From: Gnetum montanum
Lineage: Eukaryota; Streptophyta; Gnetopsida; Gnetales; Gnetaceae
Length of the DNA stretch: 64,000 nucleotides
Direction: 5' to 3'
NCBI GenBank assembly: GCA_015680685.1
Contig: MNCI01034058.1
Span: 327,601-391,600 of the forward strand
Shown here in pieces: positions 23,028-34,395 of this stretch (within the stretch, counting starts at the first letter, position 1; the number at the start of each line of letters is the position of its first letter). The position numbers were made by a program, and so were the translations under genes. The notes under the pieces were generated by a model. It was not told where the DNA came from, ran no database searches, and saw nothing but the letters and a program-made list of their open reading frames with translations.

Positions 23028-23823
23028 CTATGGTCACAACACATTCAAGGATTAATATATATAATGTGTAACTTATAATGTTTTGATACCTTTTCTGATT
23101 AGTTAGTTACACTTATGCTAATATTGGACCATGGTAGATTGGTTATTTTATTAATTTTTAACTTCAAAATGTTACTAGAGCTATTTGGAAGGGTTTAATT
23201 TTGTAATTTGATGTTTTCATGTTGGCTTCTTTATTAAACCTTTGTGGGAGTTAGAAACATTTAGAAAAATTTTTGTCAAACACATTAGGTTTGTGGCCTC
23301 CACGACTAAGAACTTACCCCCAGTAGCTACAAGGTTAAAGAATAGAGTGATTTGGACAAATAGTTAGGAAGATATGATATCTGGAAGGTTTTGGACTTTG
23401 AAAACTACAAAAGCTCCCTCAAAGTTGGAAAGGAAATGTTAAAAATTCAAAGTGTGCATGTGTATATATATACTATTTTTGTGTTGTGTCAATAGGGTCG
23501 TATATACAAGGTCTTATATATGTAGGGAGTTTGTCAATAGGCACCTATTTATGAAGGTTACAAGAAAAATATTTTAACTTAAATTTCTCAAAGAATACAC
23601 AAATTTTTTTGATGAAACTGGGGTCCATAGAGTCCCAAAAAAGCCAAGAATTTGATGGAATCATCGAAGAGGGTCATTGAAAGCTCAAAAATTGAAAAAA
23701 AAATTGGGTGAAGAATGTGTTCATTGAAGAAATTACCTTAAGGAGCACACAATTGGATGCATTGGATGGGATGCACAAAGGTTTGGATTGCAAAAATATC
23801 TAAGGATGAGATAATTAACTAAT
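23028..23823 (-). other. 3' region of element C, part 1
   Basis: Aligned by eye with D around 25185-25500: the ATAATGTGTAAC block near 23060, the TGGATG(C)ATTGATGGG block near 23757, and AACTTAACTAA-like text at the E insertion site. It ends at the TSD CTAAT (23819-23823) of element E. Confidence 0.6.
23544..23553 (-). promoter_or_regulatory. TATA-like site upstream of accessory ORF in C
   Basis: The minus strand reads CATAAATAGG about 520 bases before the ATG at 23027. Element F has TATAAATAGG about 560 bases before its own accessory ATG. A position shared by two diverged copies suggests a real start signal. There is no transcript evidence. Confidence 0.4.
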
Positions 23824-23931
23824 TGATTAGTAGGCAAGGTACCCCTACACCCAACCATATGAATCACTACGGCATTATGCATGATTTGGTCAAATTATAT
23901 GGACCTATAGTTCTCTAGTACACTAGCTCTT
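23824..23931 (-). repeat. 3' LTR fragment of element E (108 bp)
   Basis: TGATTAGTAGGCAAGGTACC and the following GTTCTCTAGTACACTAGCTCTT match the E 5' LTR at 42346-42460, not the D LTRs, which read GTTATCTCA at that place. The fragment stops at the LTR of D. Confidence 0.8.
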
Positions 23932-24804
23932 TAATGAGTAGTAAGATACCCCGATGTCCAACCATATGAATTACTAAGATGTTACATGTGATTCGGTCAA
24001 ATTCCATGGACCTATAGTTATCTCATACACTAGTTCCTCTAGGAAGTGAAATGGTGTTGAGAACGTTCGTTTTCTTCCCAACTACACTTGTGAGGCTCAA
24101 GGGTATGGTTTAAGTGTAATTGAGGTATATGATTTTTTATCATTTATGTTTAATAGATGTAATCTCTTACAACAAGAATAAAGGGTAGAGTAGATTGAAA
24201 CTAATGTCTATCACCTAGCTAGCCTAACACATGTAACTACCCCACTTTCCTGAACACATCCTAAACACATATAGCATTACTGGGCTACCAAACGTTAAGC
24301 ATTGTTGGGTTACCAAGTACTAAATGAATGCTTAAAGTGATCATGCTTGTGTTCATTAAATGCTAAAAAGATATTGCTTAATGAAATGCATTAAAGTAAA
24401 GAGCAAGAAATTAAAATGCAATAAAAAAATATTAAGCTATTCTCAATGCTACAAGGATTTCCAAAAGAGTTCATTTTATTCCCATCACACTACTGCACTC
24501 AGGTACATCAGTGTTTGAATAAATAACTATACACACTTTAGAATCCTTTTGTAGGCACTCAGAAAATATTATAACTCTAGGAAGAAGAAATATTAGGAGC
24601 TTCACTATCTTGCTTGAAAACTAAAAACTAACTAATGAATTACTTTTGTAAACTAGAGCCCAAGCGTAGTATTTATAGACTTAGGGTATATACCCCACTG
24701 TCAGACATCTGACATTGGATCTAGGCCTTGATGTCATGTATGCACTGTTGCAACCCTAATGTCACATACTCGACATTGCGGCTGACACAAATAGTGATTC
24801 ATTA
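23932..24804 (-). repeat. 3' LTR of element D
   Basis: On the plus strand runs from TAATGAGTAGTAAGATACCCC (first 20 bases diagnostic) to AGTGATTCATTA. Its ends are decayed versions of the TGATGAG...TTCATCA ends of the 5' copy. Followed by an internal 3' end that matches C (CAACTAAATGAAAATCC-like). Confidence 0.85.
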
Positions 24805-26880
24805 TAGCCCGACAACTAAATGAAAATCCGTCCTCGAGTGAAGAAGAGGAGGAACAAGTTCTTTACAACATAACAAATTGGGTAGATATGGAATTGTTAA
24901 CTGACATGATAAATTAACTTAGATGAAATAGACATATAGACTCTGAGTGCCCAAGTGTACAGAATTACAATTTTTACAACATTGTGTGTTCATGAAAAGA
25001 GGAGTGAACACCCTAGAGAATATCGACATCCAACACCTCTTGGCAGTAGGAGAAAGAGAAAGAGGAGAGATCCTTCAATCACAAATGATCCTCATTGTGT
25101 GGTACTTCTACATCATCCTTGGTGAAGATAGTCCCCCTTCCAGTTTATGCTTCCCACTGCAATCACAACAAGATCATGAATTAGTATGCAATGTGTAACA
25201 CATAATGATTAAATGCCTTGTCTCATCAGTGGTTACACTTGGCTAAGTTGCGATTGTGGTAGCTTGGTTTCTTTGAGTAGTGTTAACAAGAAGGTTAACA
25301 AATAGGATTAATTAAATTAAGTGGTCCATTAAATTTGAAAAAATTCAATACAAGGAAATATTTTAAGAGGGTATAAGAATTCACAATAATGAAAAGAAAA
25401 ATTTACTAAAAACTATTATGAAGATGTGTACAATTGGATGTCATTGATGGGGTAAACAAAAAGAATTTTATTGTAAAAATGTCTAAGGGTAAAGAACTTA
25501 ACTAACCCAACCAAAAGATATGCAAGTGGGTCCTTCCCAAAGTAAGCACATGCCTTTTATGCCCGTGCATAACTTCAAGCCAAAGAGTCCATGGGCTCTG
25601 TGGATAATTAATGGTTATAGAAGGTTAAGTACAAAAACTTGAAAGTAACTAACTAAGAATTTTGACACATCAAACCAAAACATAAAATTGATAGTGAGGT
25701 GGAACATGGAAAGCATAGATGGATGAAAGGGAGAGTGGAATGAAGTTCCTAATTATGGTCATATGAAGTTCCTTGTGGATTTTGTGGTTAAATGACCCGA
25801 TAGGATCCATCCTTAGTCTAGACCAAAACTAACCACATTCAGTGACTTCACATCAACATTCTAAGACCAATCCATCCCTTGAGGCACAAGAGTGCTCCCA
25901 GAAAACAACCACCATTCCAAATTAGAGAAGAGGTAGGAAGTGAGGAAGGGCCTTAGTTAGAGGAGATGAGTCCCATAACTAGTGCTTGTAGCCCATTTAT
26001 TGTATCCAAGGGGTGTGCTTTGAATTCCCATTATGTTGTTGTTTTTTTCTTTTGAAATGGGAACCAAACCATGCAAAGACACATGCATTTATTTTGTCCA
26101 AGGGGTGTGCTTTAAATCCTCATCTTTTCTTCTTAATGAGAACCACACCATGTGAGGACATATGTATTTATTTTGTCCAAGGAGTGTGCTTTGAATCCTC
26201 ATCTCTTTTTTTTATGAGAACCACACCATGCAAGGACTTATTCAACTTCCTCTATTAATTGGCATGGAATAGTAAGAAGTTCATGGAAACACACATGCAC
26301 CCAGGAAAATAGAAGAGTACAAAGAATACCAAATCCCATTGAAACCACAGCTTGTTAAATCTTTGAATCCTTTCCAATTCTGAAAACTACCAAAGTCATA
26401 AATTTATTAAAGTTTTATTCATGAAAAAGGGACTACACATTTCCAAAACAAGGAAAATCATAGAGTGTGTGGATGGGTGGATGTTGTGGACTCACTGCCT
26501 ATTACATGAAAAAGAAACCATGTCCTAATTATCCATAATGAAATTCAAAGCTAGAAACCATACACCAACAATCAAATAACAAAAATAGTACATACCACTA
26601 TCAAGTAACACATTACCAATGCACTTGGCACTTATTAGCAAAAAGTTAGAAAATCACATCCAATAATAGAAAATATAGAAAAAGTGTAAATTATTCAAGA
26701 AATATCAAATGTACTAACAATGGTGTAAAAAAAAATTAGAAAATATTAATGACATAAAAACAAAAATATGTAAAATTTAAGAACATGTAAAACAAAAAGT
26801 TGTAAAATGAAAAATGTATAAAACACAAAAGTTGAAAAAATTGAGGAGCCACTTGAATGGCTAGCATGATTGGCCATCTC
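24805..26880 (-). other. 3' region and T-rich tract of element D
   Basis: Non-coding stretch between the LTR and integrase. In minus-strand order it holds the post-integrase GTCATGGGGGAGATGG motif (about 26890-26875), an A/T-biased tract (26640-26860), the minisatellite at 25995-26236, and the conserved blocks around 25500-25970. The last ~400 bases replace the accessory ORF found in C. A plus-strand open stretch at 24947-25198 has no recognisable domain. Confidence 0.6.
25995..26236. repeat. Minisatellite in the 3' region of D, three units of about 80-90 bp
   Basis: The phrase CCAAGG(G/A)GTGTGCTTT recurs at about 26006, 26098 and 26176. Each copy is followed by a T-rich stretch and GA(G)AACCA(C/A)ACCATG. 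The same unit is present three times in E (35110-35370) but only once in C (about 43680) and B (about 16790). Confidence 0.75.
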
Positions 26881-27237
26881 CCCCATGACTACATTGAAAG
26901 GAGGAGATCCAAAATATGGAGCATGGTTGTCCATTGGATGAGGTTCTTGTTGTGTTAGCTGGTGTATGCTCATGGGAAGGTTTATTTTGTTGAATGTTGA
27001 GCAGCTATTTTTTGTTTGGGCTTTCAAGTTTATAGATCATCATGGTCTGTAAAGAAAAAGTTTCATAAATGATATAAGGTCCTTCCACAATGTTTGAAAC
27101 TTACTTCATTGAGATGTGTGTGTGGGGTTCCAATAGAGAACCTTATCTCCTAGTTGAAATTTAACTTTTCTAATTTTTAGGTCATGATGCTTTTTTTTAT
27201 AAGCCTTGTGCAACTCATTAGATGATAAGGCCACTAA

Positions 27238-27960
27238 TCAATTTTTGTCTAGCAGGTTGAGATTTATTAGTCTTTTCTTTTGGGCTAGACTTAAGTCAAG
27301 GTCAAGGTCACAAGCCATTGAAAGTGTATGGAGTTTAGATTGAATAGGAAGTGTTGGTAGTTTTCCATACATAAGCTTATAGGGAGAGTAGCCTCTAGGA
27401 AGTTTCCAAGTTAAGTGGTAGGCCCAAAGGGCATCATTGAGTTTTGTGCTCCAATCCTTCCTATACTTGTTAATAGTTATTGTTAGTATTCTTATGATTT
27501 CCCTATTCATAACCTCCACTTGACCATTAGCTTGGGGATGGTAAGGTGTTTGTGTTCTACCCATTTCATACAATAGTCAACAATGACTATGATGTATGCC
27601 TTTCCATTTGACATGGGCATGATGGGCCCCATGAAATCAATGTCCCAAATGTTGAATGATTCTAAATGTTGAATTCATTGTTGAGGTTCCTCCATTTGAG
27701 TTGTCATTCCACCATCTCATTGGCATCATTCACAAGAGTGGATGAAATGGTGAGCATCCCTAAAGAGTGTTGGTGAATAGTACCCTACCATCAAGATTTT
27801 AATGGTCATGTGTCTCCCAGCATAGTTTCCTCCATAAGGACCTTCATGAGCATCTTGGAGCATGTGCAGTTGGTTAGCATTAGGGACACACCAATGAACC
27901 ATGCCATTAGCACACACCTTGTAGAGGTGTCTGTTAATCTCCATGAAGTGCTTTACCTAG
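27238..27960 (-). pseudogene. Integrase of element D, with core deletion
   Basis: DDE integrase that would insert the cDNA copy. The minus strand shows the N-terminal zinc-finger part with DAHHFIHSCE near 27740, the first catalytic aspartate in IDFMGPIMPMSNGKAY near 27630, and then a jump from YCMKWV to EHK. Element E has about 53 more residues here, including the second catalytic aspartate (FDNGTHF). The C-terminal part [16 protein letters not shown] with the catalytic glutamate and the following 70 residues remain open at 27238-27573, but in a shifted frame. The deletion alone makes the enzyme inactive. Confidence 0.85.
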
Positions 27961-27964
27961 TGAA

Positions 27965-29430
27965 AAAACTATTGCTTCCTCCAGTAGTTTAATCCTTGTG
28001 GCATCTCCTAAGTGAGAAGATAGGTGAGAATGTTATCATATATTTTGGCTCATTGGGCATTTGTTTAGTTATTTCTCTAGCAAAGAGGAGTTCATTAGGA
28101 AATGTATCGAATAATAGGCTTGCTTCCTCTTTATTATCCCATCACACCTGAGACAAGTGATCAACGACCACATTCTTAGTGCCTTTCTGATATACCATTG
28201 TAAGATCAAGCTCCTACAAGATCACTAGCCACTATATGACATGGGGGCTCACTTTTGGCTTGCTCATTAGGAAGTGGATGACACTATGGTCTCTATGCAT
28301 AAACACCTTGTATCCAAGCACATAGTTTCTAAACTTCTCTAGAGTAAACACTACCACCATCAATTCTTTTTTTGTAGTGGTGTAGTTCAATTATGCACCC
28401 ACAATGCTTTGGCTAGCGTAGTGGATGTAGTATGGATGTTTCTTATCATCTAATTGCATTAGCATAGCTTCCAAAGCATAATTTGATGCATCTGTCATGA
28501 TATGAAATGGTCTAGACTAGTTAGGTGCTTGTAGAATTGGAGTTTTCACAAGCTTTTCTTTCAATTACTGGAATGTTTTTTCACATTCTAGGGTCTAGAC
28601 AAAAGGAGCATCTTTCTTTGTTAGTTCAACCAACAATTTTATGATTTTAGAGAAATTCTCTATAAATTTTTGGTAGTAGCTAGTGTGTGTAAGGAATGAC
28701 CAAACATCTTTAACTATTTCTAGCTGACGGGTTATTCCTTGGATGACCCTTAGTTTTTCAAGGTCCATCTTAATTCCTGCTTGCAATATTTTCTACCCTA
28801 ATACAATGTCCTCTTGGACCATGAGGTGACTTTTCTACTAATTGAGTTGCAAGTTAGTTTTGACACATCGTTTCAGCACTTGCTCACAGTAGTCTAGGGC
28901 TTACTCAAATGTAGCTCCATAGGTAGAGAAGTTATCCATGAAGACTTCTACAACACTCCCAATCTACTATTGAAAGATGCTCAATACTAAGTGTTGAAAT
29001 GTGGCAGGGGCATTACATAGACAAATGACATCTTACAATATGCAAAAGTCCCCCAAGGACTTGTCAACGTTGTCTTTGCTTGGTCCTCTAGTGCAATTTG
29101 AATTTGGTTATAACCCCTATAACCATCTAGGAAGCTATAGTAGCAATGCCCTAAAATTATGTCAAGCACCTAGTCAACAAATGGAAACTCCTTAAATGTT
29201 GCCATATTTAGTAGCTTGAAATCAATGTAGACCCACCACTTACCATCTTTATTTGGTACAATTACGAGTGGACTAACCCACTCGCTATCCGCAATGGAAT
29301 AGATAAACCCTACCTTGAGGATTTTTTTGATTTCCTCCTTGATAATTTGCTTTAATTTGGAATCTATTGCCTCTATGGCTATCGTTTTGGCTTCATGGTT
29401 GAGTCTATGTAAATGCAATGCTAGCATATC
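27965..29430 (-). pseudogene. Reverse transcriptase-RNase H of element D, degenerate
   Basis: Minus-strand blocks in order: EWVSPLVIVPNKDGKWWVYI near 29290, DGYRGYNQIQIALEDQ near 29110, the catalytic motif at 28931-28942 which reads FMDN instead of FMDD, the thumb block HTSYYQKFIENFSKI near 28660, and RNase H-like sequence down to about 28000. The aspartate-to-asparagine change in the catalytic pair would abolish polymerase activity. It is a G-to-A type change. Several stops and frameshifts occur besides. Confidence 0.87.
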
Positions 29431-29896
29431 CTAGGATCAATCCCTGTGAGTTCAAGATATGACCAAGCAAAAGCTGCTGACCATCTTTCAATTACCTTTC
29501 AACAACATCTCTTTCTATTCTAGAGCAGGTCTTGAATTGATTATAATCAGCTTCTTATTTTTCAAAAATACATATTTCATTCTAGCTGGTAGCATTTTTA
29601 GTTCAAGGGGCTATTACTTGAAGTTCTCAGGAATTTCACTCTCCCCAATAATTATCAACATTTGTATCATTAGAGAGTTGGTGATGAACTTGCTTAAGTT
29701 CATTCACGCTCATGACCTACTCACATGTCAGTTTCTCAACTAGTTCCATGCAAACTGTGCTACTTTCTGAATTAGCGGTTAGCCACTAGGTGCCCTCGTA
29801 TTTTATGGCTACTACATACAAACACCTTTGAATTTCTATTTTTGGCACACATTGTTTACATGCAGAGATGGATGCTTGCTTGTTTGCCCAAATTTT

Positions 29897-30330
29897 CTAC
29901 ACACAATTGCACCCACTATCATTGTACATGATGCATGGAAATCTCTTGTTCTTGATCTTTCCAAATGCATTCTCTTTAAATATTTCTAGGGAAAGATATC
30001 TGATGCTCATTCTTGCATCTATGGTGCTCAACCATGGTCTTTCCATGATGATTAGGAAGTTCCCTTTGTAGTTCTTCACTTTGATTACCAGGAAGTTGGT
30101 AGGATAAGACCACCCATAGACAATAATCATAATTTCTTCTACCAATCCCAATGGAATAGTGATGGATTGGTCTACCAATTTTAATCTAATATTGCTCTTC
30201 TTAAGAGGAGGTAGGTTCTAGGTAGTGTACATCTTATGAGAAATCAAATTAACATCAAAACCTTAATCAAGAAGAGCCTTGCATGGTTTGGTCCAAACAA
30301 TCTACAAATAAATTAAATGACTTCTAGGAT
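29897..30330 (-). pseudogene. Aspartic protease of element D, degenerate
   Basis: The open stretch at 29897-30178 holds VYGWSYPTNFLVIKV and the block RPWLSTIDARMSI. Upstream, near 30270, the active-site region reads LLD followed by a stop in place of the serine, where E has LLDSGSS. Position between gag linker and RT is as in A and E. Confidence 0.8.
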
Positions 30331-30399
30331 TAGCTAATTTCCTGGGAAGGTTTCCTACATGGATCCAATCAAACATGGTGTGAGTAAGCATTACAGTAT

Positions 30400-32690
30400 A
30401 GATCCTTGGTACAATTTGGTTTGAAGAGGCTTAAAGGAATTGGATATGAAGAAAGAGATAGGAGTAGGGTTTTCAACTATGGGTGTAGGTGAAGGCTTAG
30501 GTGGACTACAAGGTTGAAAGAAAGGTCTTTTCTTTGATCGAGCATTCAACCCATCTAATTGATGATTAGGTTGCAAATTAACGACCCTCTTAGGATTGCG
30601 TTGTTGTGACTAAATGGGTAGTTCATCCTACATTGGTTAAGTAGGTGGTATTTGTGCAACTAGAGGAGGAGTGTGTGCAAGGATAGGAGGAGGATAAGGA
30701 TAGGGGGTAGCATCCATTCTTTCATGTAGAGATAAAGTTTGATAATAGTCTGAAGGATGATAGTAAGGCTATAACTAAGAAACATGATTGGAAGAGTCAC
30801 ATGGAGACATGGGTTTCTAAACATGGTAACAATATAAATTAGGTTGATAGTAAGGGTATTTTTTTCCTTGGCAGTGCAAGCACCCATGTTTGTGTTGCTA
30901 CCATTGTTAGTACTATTTGTATAGTTGTGATGGAGCTCCGCATGGATAATATGATTGTTGCTAACAAAACTTCCAAAGATTACCTTGAGGATAAGGTAAC
31001 CTTCTAGATGTATGCCTTTGTGTAAGTCATGGATATACAACATACACCCCTAGACTCCTGAAGATGTGACACAATAGGGCAACATCCCTTGGGATGTTCA
31101 TACTAGCAAACATCACATCCACAATCATCATCTGATTCACTATTTGCAACCTCTTCTATTGTAGCAATTTTTCCCTTTCCTTTGTAATATGTATGTTTAG
31201 CTTCTTTGCACCTCCTATGCTCATGATCACTACATTGTTTTTGGGACTCTTCAGCAATTTTAAGGATAGCTTAAAATATGCTATCCATGCAGTCTCTTAA
31301 CTAATCAACCTTAGCCGTAAGTTTACATTGGAATTGTTGAAGTAGCAAGGATTTTTTTTGCATCCCCTCATCAAATATGGATTCATCCTTGCTATCACAG
31401 AATCGACCCTCCCACTTGCGGATGGAAGGATCATGGTTGTACTTCTCTACACTTTCTCTTTTTCTAATTTCATCCTCCTCTTTGGTGACCAACTCTATTA
31501 ACCTTTTTTAATGATGGGAAGTTAGTTCTGACAAGTACCCTTGGGCATAGGCACCAAGGGTTTTCCTCATTTCATTACAAATCCCATCTATAAAGTGGTA
31601 GAGTTGAGGTAATTGAGAAAAACCATGGCCAGGGAAATGGTGCATCAAGGCATAGTATCGATCAATGGTGGCATCCAAGGGTTCATGTGCTCCTTTTTTT
31701 TCACCCTTGAATTTTCTTCCTTAAGTTGGACACCTAGGAGTATGCTTAATATTTATCATTGAACATCTCAAGCATTATACTCCATCATCTGATAGATTCC
31801 AGTTTTAAGGACTAGTACCAGTTCGCTACTTCTTTGATGAGCATCCTTGGAAACAACTTTAGTTTTTGTTATTCATTATCTATGCTTTGTAAGGCACATG
31901 CATCTTGGAAAGCTTGAAGATGATTCTATGAATTATACTTATATCCCTCGTTAAGTCGAGGAATATTTTTCATGTTTAACCATTTTATCCGATTCTCTCT
32001 CACATGCCTTATTGGAATTTTGATTGCCTCTTTGATGTTAAGCATACTTTAGGTAGCAAATAGAGGCTCATTGAGGCCTTAATCATGGTGCCTACAATGC
32101 CCTATACTAGCCTTCATTCATGGTAATGTGCTTCTCTTGAATGTCTACATCCTTAATCATGCCTATTGGGATCCTGCTTTGTTGTTGGATCACTTGTTAC
32201 CAAAATTAGGATTGTGAACTGTGGAGTGTAGATTTTGGTTTTGACCTTCATCATCAAAGTTAAAGAGATAAGCATCATTGAGTGGAAGGTCCCCACTAGC
32301 TTGTTGATACAACAAGAAAGGAGAATCGTTAAGTCCTTTTCTCTTCAAAAGTTCATAGCACTGCTCTAGCTACTAATCTTGCAGGTGTTATGCTTCGGTG
32401 GGTTGATAATCTCTAGTGTTGACATCTTCCATGATATATTCCCCATGGTAGTCTTGAAGATCACATCGTACAAGCATTTGATAGAGCATTGCAAAAGTAG
32501 CATGATCAAGTGACAACACAATGTTTCCCTCCATGTCACACCACCATAGCTATTCATCCTAGTGTAAGATGAAGGTGAATTTTGACACATACTTATCAGG
32601 ATGAGTATATGTAGTTTAGTATTGTTGAGGCTTTTATGGACATGTGTTATTAGGCTTGGGTGGAGAAGTGCTCTTATGAGAAGAAGAAAT
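30400..32690 (-). pseudogene. gag: gag and proline-rich linker of element D, degenerate
   Basis: Minus-strand gag starts near 32690, just inside the primer site, with the shared N-terminal block around 32550-32500. The capsid-like core lies near 32000-31750. The C-terminal charged segment at 31301-31492 (EKYNHDPSIRK) matches B (EEYNHDPSLRK). A Pro/Tyr/His-rich linker (31040-30400) leads to the protease. Stops and frameshifts split it into at least four frames. Confidence 0.72.
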
Positions 32691-32831
32691 TTTTAATTAG
32701 CGAAACAAAAATCACAATGTGCTTTGAGAATTTGATGTAGTAATTGTAACACAAGATATGACTCTTAGGTTCATTCCAATAATTTAAATACTTTCACTAG
32801 ATCCTAGATAACACAAAAAACAAAAAAAAGA

Positions 32832-32849
32832 TCCCTGGCAATGATGCCA
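32832..32849 (-). other. Primer-binding site of D (tRNA-Asp type)
   Basis: The minus strand reads TGGCATCATTGCCAGGGA, next to the 5' LTR. Four differences from the recalled tRNA-Asp complement, all transitions. Confidence 0.75.
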
Positions 32850-32850
32850 A

Positions 32851-33698
32851 TGATGAGTGTCAAGGTACCTCTACGCCCAACCATATGAATCACCAAGGTG
32901 TTATGCACAATCCAGTTGAATTTTGTGGACCTATAGTTATCTCACATACTAGTTCCTCTAGAAAGTGAAATGGCATTGAGAACATTCATTGTCTTCCCAA
33001 CTACACTTTTGAGGCTTAAGAATATGGTTTAAGTATGATTGAAATATATGAATTTTTATTGTTTATGTTTTATGGATGTAATCACCTACAAAAAAAATAA
33101 AGGGTAGAGTAGATTGAAACTAATGTCTATCACCTAGCTAGCCTAACACAAGTAAGAGCCCCACTTTCCTGAACACATACAACACTACTAGGCTACCAAA
33201 TGTTAAGCATTGCTAGGTTACCAAGTACATATAAATGCTCAAAGTGGTTGTGCTTGTGTTCATTAATTGTTGGAAATATATTTTTTAATGAAATGCATTA
33301 AAGTAAAGAGCAAGAAAGTAAAATGAAATAAAGAAAATATTAAGCTATTCTCAGTGATACAAGGATTTCCAAAAGAGTTCATTTTATTCTTGTCACACTA
33401 TTATGCTCAGGTATAATAGTGTTTGAATAAAGGACTATACACACTTTAGAATCCTTTTGCAGGCACTTAGAAAATATTCTAACTCTAGGGAGAAGAAATA
33501 GCAAGAGCTTTGCTACCTTGCTTGAAAACTAAAAATTGACTAATGAATTACTTCTGTAAATTGGAGCATAGGCATGGTATTTATAAACTCAGGGTATATA
33601 CCCCGATTTTAGACATTCAACGTCAAATCTAGGCCCCAATGTTGCAACCCCAACATCGCATACTTGATGTCATGGCCAACACAAACAATGATTCATCA
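32851..33698 (-). repeat. 5' LTR of element D
   Basis: On the plus strand runs from TGATGAGTGTCAAGGTACC to ATGATTCATCA. A TATA-like TTTATAAATA on the minus strand lies near 33580, preceded by short GATGT/GACAT-type repeats. Inner end abuts the primer site. Confidence 0.9.
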
Positions 33699-34328
33699 TT
33701 AAACAACACAATGGGAATTCAAAGCACACCCCTTAGATAGAATAAATGGGCTACAAGCACTAGTTATGGGAATCATCTTCTCTAACTAAGGCCCTTCCTC
33801 ACTTTCTATCTCTTCTCTAATTTGGAATGGTGGTTGTTTTGTGGGAGTACTATTGTGTCTCAGGGGATGGATTGGTCTTAGAATGTTGATGCAAAGTCAA
33901 TAAAAGTGGTTGGTTTTGATCTGGACTAAGGATGGATCCTATCAAGTCATTTAACCACAAAATCCACAAGGAACTTCATGCGACTATAATTAGGAACTCT
34001 ATTCCACTCTCCCTTTCATCCATCTATGCTTTCCATGTTCCACTTCATTGCTAGTTTCCTGTTTTGATTCAATGTCCTAGTTTGATCTGTCAAAATTCTT
34101 AGTTAGTCACTTTTGGATTTTTGTACCTAACCTTCTGTAACCATTAATCATTCATGAAGCCAACAAACTCTTTGGTTTGAAGTTCAAAAAGGGCATAAAA
34201 GGCTTGTGCTTGCTTTGGGGAGGACCCACTTGCATATCTTTTGGTTGGGTTAGTTAAGGTCTTTATCCTTTGACACTCTTACAGTTAAATTCTTTTTGTT
34301 TACCCCATCAATGACATCCAATTGTGCA
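33699..34328 (+). repeat. Inverted copy of the gypsy 3' region (palindrome arm)
   Basis: This segment has the same sequence as the 3' regions of D and E but in plus orientation, between two minus-strand elements. It pairs as an inverted repeat with 34530-35150, with a spacer that holds a 27-base gap. The outer part (for instance 33760-33860) looks closer to D, whereas the inner 90 bases (34235-34328) look closer to E. At about 34329 the sequence returns to minus orientation. It may be a real inversion or an assembly join at the gap. Confidence 0.75.
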
Positions 34329-34368
34329 CTAAACCCTGGATAACACTGACATCCAACACCTCTTAGCA

Positions 34369-34395
34369 NNNNNNNNNNNNNNNNNNNNNNNNNNN
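34369..34395. other. Assembly gap (27 N)
   Basis: A run of N at the centre of the inverted repeat. In D the matching interval is about 240 bases (25046-25289), so the gap size is unlikely to be real. Confidence 0.95.

Larger units (their letters stand above)
23932..33698 (-). mobile_element. Athila/Tat-like gypsy element D, near full length (about 9.8 kb)
   Basis: 3' LTR 23932-24804, 5' LTR 32851-33698, with a tRNA-Asp-type primer site, gag, protease, RT-RNase H, integrase, T-rich tract and 3' region in correct order on the minus strand. It lies inside the 3' LTR of E on the left. On the right it meets an unrelated inverted segment, and no convincing 5-bp TSD is seen (CTCTT on the left, TTAAA on the right). 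The RT motif is mutated and integrase has an internal deletion, so it is inactive. Confidence 0.9.
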
